Below are positions 12,981 to 14,389 of a stretch of DNA of 14,389 nucleotides, piece after piece. The notes beneath the pieces were generated by a model. That model was given only the letters and a program-made list of their open reading frames with translations, was not told where the DNA came from and ran no database searches. The position numbers and the translations under genes are program-made. How positions within the stretch are numbered: the first letter of the stretch is position 1; each line of letters starts with the position of its first letter. The stretch comes from an uncultured Oscillospiraceae bacterium (lineage in GTDB: Bacteria > Bacillota > Clostridia > Oscillospirales > Ruminococcaceae): contig CAJTSP010000064.1 of NCBI GenBank assembly GCA_910578965.1, forward strand, positions 1 through 14,389. Reading direction: 5' to 3'.

Positions 12981-14216
12981 TTGATCCGAAGATTTTTCAG
13001 GCGGCTTACCGCTGCTTTTCTCTGCTGCTCGCTGGTGCTGGCCGGGCTTGCTGCTTGGGTCTATGTGCACCTGCCGGACACCTTTTTAGTTCCCCAGGGC
13101 CAACAGCTTGCCATTGCGCAAATGCCCTGGATCGCACCCCTGCGGCACTCCGGCAGCAGTGAGGCGGGCGCACGGGAGGTGGGCAGCAGCCGCAACGTAA
13201 CCCTCTCGCTATGGGGGATACTGCCGGTCAAAACGGTGCGCGAGGTGGTGGTGGACCGCCGTGCAGTGGCGGTGTGCGGTACCCCGTTTGGCATTAAGAT
13301 GTTTTCAGACGGAGCAATGGTCGTTGGCTTTACCGATATCAGGACCGCCGCCGGCTACCGCAACCCCGCCAAGGAGGCGGGGCTCAAGCTGGGCGACCTG
13401 CTGGTGTCGATTGGCGGGCAGCCGGCCAAAAATAACGAGCAGGTGGCCGCTGCACTCCAGCAGAGCGCCGGGGCCCCGGTGGTGGTGGTTTTCCTGCGGG
13501 GCGGCCAGCAGTATACCGCCTCGATTGTGCCGGTAGCGGACGCTGCCGGCGAGGGCTACAAAACAGGCATGTGGGTGCGGGATTCCTCGGCCGGGATAGG
13601 CACCCTCACCTTTGTGGACAACACCACCGGGGTTTATGCCGGCCTGGGGCACTCGATCAGCGACGTAGATACCGGCGAGCGCATCGCCCTGCGCAGCGGC
13701 GAGATCGTACCGGTTTCCATCACCGGCTATGTGGTGGGGGCGGTGGGTAGCCCGGGCGAGCTCAAGGGGGCCTTTACCACCGACATCGCCATGGGGGACA
13801 TCCGTATCAACGGCCCTACCGGGGTGTATGGGCGTATCCGTACCCTTGCGCCCGGCCCGGGCCAGGACCGGACGGTAGCGCAGGCCCAGGAGGTACGGGA
13901 GGGCCCGGCCACCATCCTTACCACCATTGCCGGCGGCGCTGCCCAGGAGTACAGTGTCGAAATTGAGCGAGTATCCCTTGCAGAAGAAGACCCTAACCGC
14001 AACATGGTGGTAAGGGTTACCGATGAGGCGCTGCTTTCGGCTACCGGCGGCATTGTGCAGGGCATGAGCGGCAGCCCCATTTTGCAGGACGGCCGGCTGG
14101 TTGGCGCGGTGACCCATGTCCTGGTCAACGACCCCACCCGCGGATTTGGCATCTTTGCCCAGACTATGCTCGAAACCGCCGACAGCATCGCGCGGCAGGA
14201 GGACCTCGCCGCCTAA
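12981..14216 (+). CDS. spoIVB: SpoIVB stage IV sporulation serine protease
   Basis: Signalling serine protease (peptidase family S55) made in the forespore. In Bacillus it crosses into the intermembrane space and triggers pro-sigma-K activation by cutting SpoIVFA. This 411-residue protein is close to the 426 of B. subtilis. A membrane anchor/signal covers about 8-30. A PDZ domain follows at about 100-185 (GFTDIRTAAGY...AKEAGLKLGDLLVSIGGQPA). The S55 protease domain carries H224 in GLGHSI, D348 in RVTDEALL and S363 in QGMSGSPI. Relative spacing matches the B. subtilis His-Asp-Ser triad. The start is a TTG at 12981, seven bases behind a GGGGGAGGGG ribosome site (12964-12973); a longer in-frame ATG at 12921 has none. 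spo0A, the usual next gene, is not visible before the window ends. Confidence 0.95.
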   Translation: MIRRFFRRLTAAFLCCSLVLAGLAAWVYVHLPDTFLVPQGQQLAIAQMPWIAPLRHSGSSEAGAREVGSSRNVTLSLWGILPVKTVREVVVDRRAVAVCGTPFGIKMFSDGAMVVGFTDIRTAAGYRNPAKEAGLKLGDLLVSIGGQPAKNNEQVAAALQQSAGAPVVVVFLRGGQQYTASIVPVADAAGEGYKTGMWVRDSSAGIGTLTFVDNTTGVYAGLGHSISDVDTGERIALRSGEIVPVSITGYVVGAVGSPGELKGAFTTDIAMGDIRINGPTGVYGRIRTLAPGPGQDRTVAQAQEVREGPATILTTIAGGAAQEYSVEIERVSLAEEDPNRNMVVRVTDEALLSATGGIVQGMSGSPILQDGRLVGAVTHVLVNDPTRGFGIFAQTMLETADSIARQEDLAA

Positions 14217-14280
14217 GGGCAAGGGACGTTGGCCCCTGCCAGGCAAAGAGGGCTGAAGAGCATCTATTTACCCAAGCCTT

Positions 14281-14321
14281 TGGCCGGCATCCCCAGCCGC
14301 AACGCAGGGGGATGCCGGCCA
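14281..14321 (+). terminator. 14-bp hairpin after spoIVB, probable terminator
   Basis: TGGCCGGCATCCCC (14281-14294) pairs perfectly with GGGGATGCCGGCCA (14308-14321) around a 13-base loop, 64 bases after the stop. Only CTTTATG follows, so the T tract is poor. The remaining 68 bases to the window end hold nothing I can identify. Confidence 0.5.
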
Positions 14322-14389
14322 CTTTATGCCCCAATTTGGCCCAAGGCGGCGGGCAGGGGGATCCTGACCTGCCTGGAGCTGAACCGGAG

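Noticed and set aside
13305..14246. 313-codon minus-strand frame
   Set aside because: Covers the conserved protease domain of spoIVB on the other strand and shows no protein family.
1..14389. mobile elements, CRISPR array, phage or defence island
   Set aside because: No transposase, integrase, cas gene, spaced direct-repeat array or target-site duplication was seen; tRNA-Leu is intact and shows no att-like duplicate in the window.

Overview
This is a GC-rich stretch of bacterial chromosome, probably from a low-oxygen gut Firmicute of the class Clostridia. My best guess is the Oscillospiraceae/Ruminococcaceae, inferred from protein style, not proven. Evidence: strong AGGAGG-type ribosome sites, two TTG starts directly behind such sites, a DUF1540 mini-protein, a PocR-AraC regulator and the sporulation protease SpoIVB. 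I see no insertion sequence, phage gene, integrase or CRISPR array, so it reads as ordinary chromosome with two nutrient-uptake modules.

Layout. (1) 74-1528 threonine synthase. (2) 1799-2779: a 52-residue cysteine-rich DUF1540 protein on the minus strand, divergent from a metallophosphoesterase. (3) 2834-2901: three back-to-back hairpins ahead of the next gene. (4) 2940-7372 carbohydrate module: a PocR/AraC-type regulator, a control region with a 19-bp-period direct repeat, a lipoprotein binding protein, a GC-rich hairpin with T tract, two MalF/MalG-type permeases and a long terminator. It has no ATPase of its own. (5) 7492-11879 amino-acid module: a near-perfect ARG box and a consensus sigma-A promoter, a structured leader, then binding protein, permease and ATPase of the polar amino-acid family, and an AbgB-like M20 amidohydrolase. 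(6) 11888-12698, minus strand: tRNA-Leu(UAG) with its own promoter and terminator, followed by an unrecognised membrane-anchored protein with a HEPN-like R-N-x3-H motif. (7) 12875-14321: SpoIVB preceded by a forespore-type (sigma-F/G-like) promoter and followed by a large hairpin.

How the parts work together. The PocR-AraC protein probably senses a small carbon compound and activates the adjacent CUT1 transporter, which must borrow an ATPase from elsewhere (MsmX/MsmK-like). In the second module an arginine-repressor-type operator predicts arginine-responsive uptake of an amino acid or N-acyl/aminobenzoyl amino acid, which the M20 amidohydrolase would cleave in the cytoplasm. Both transporter operons carry a stable hairpin between the binding-protein gene and the permease genes, which suggests high binding-protein and lower permease expression. 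No wholly new multi-gene system is evident. The most novel leads are the ARG box on the transporter-amidohydrolase operon, the tandem-repeat operator of the PocR regulator, and the membrane-anchored HEPN-motif protein.
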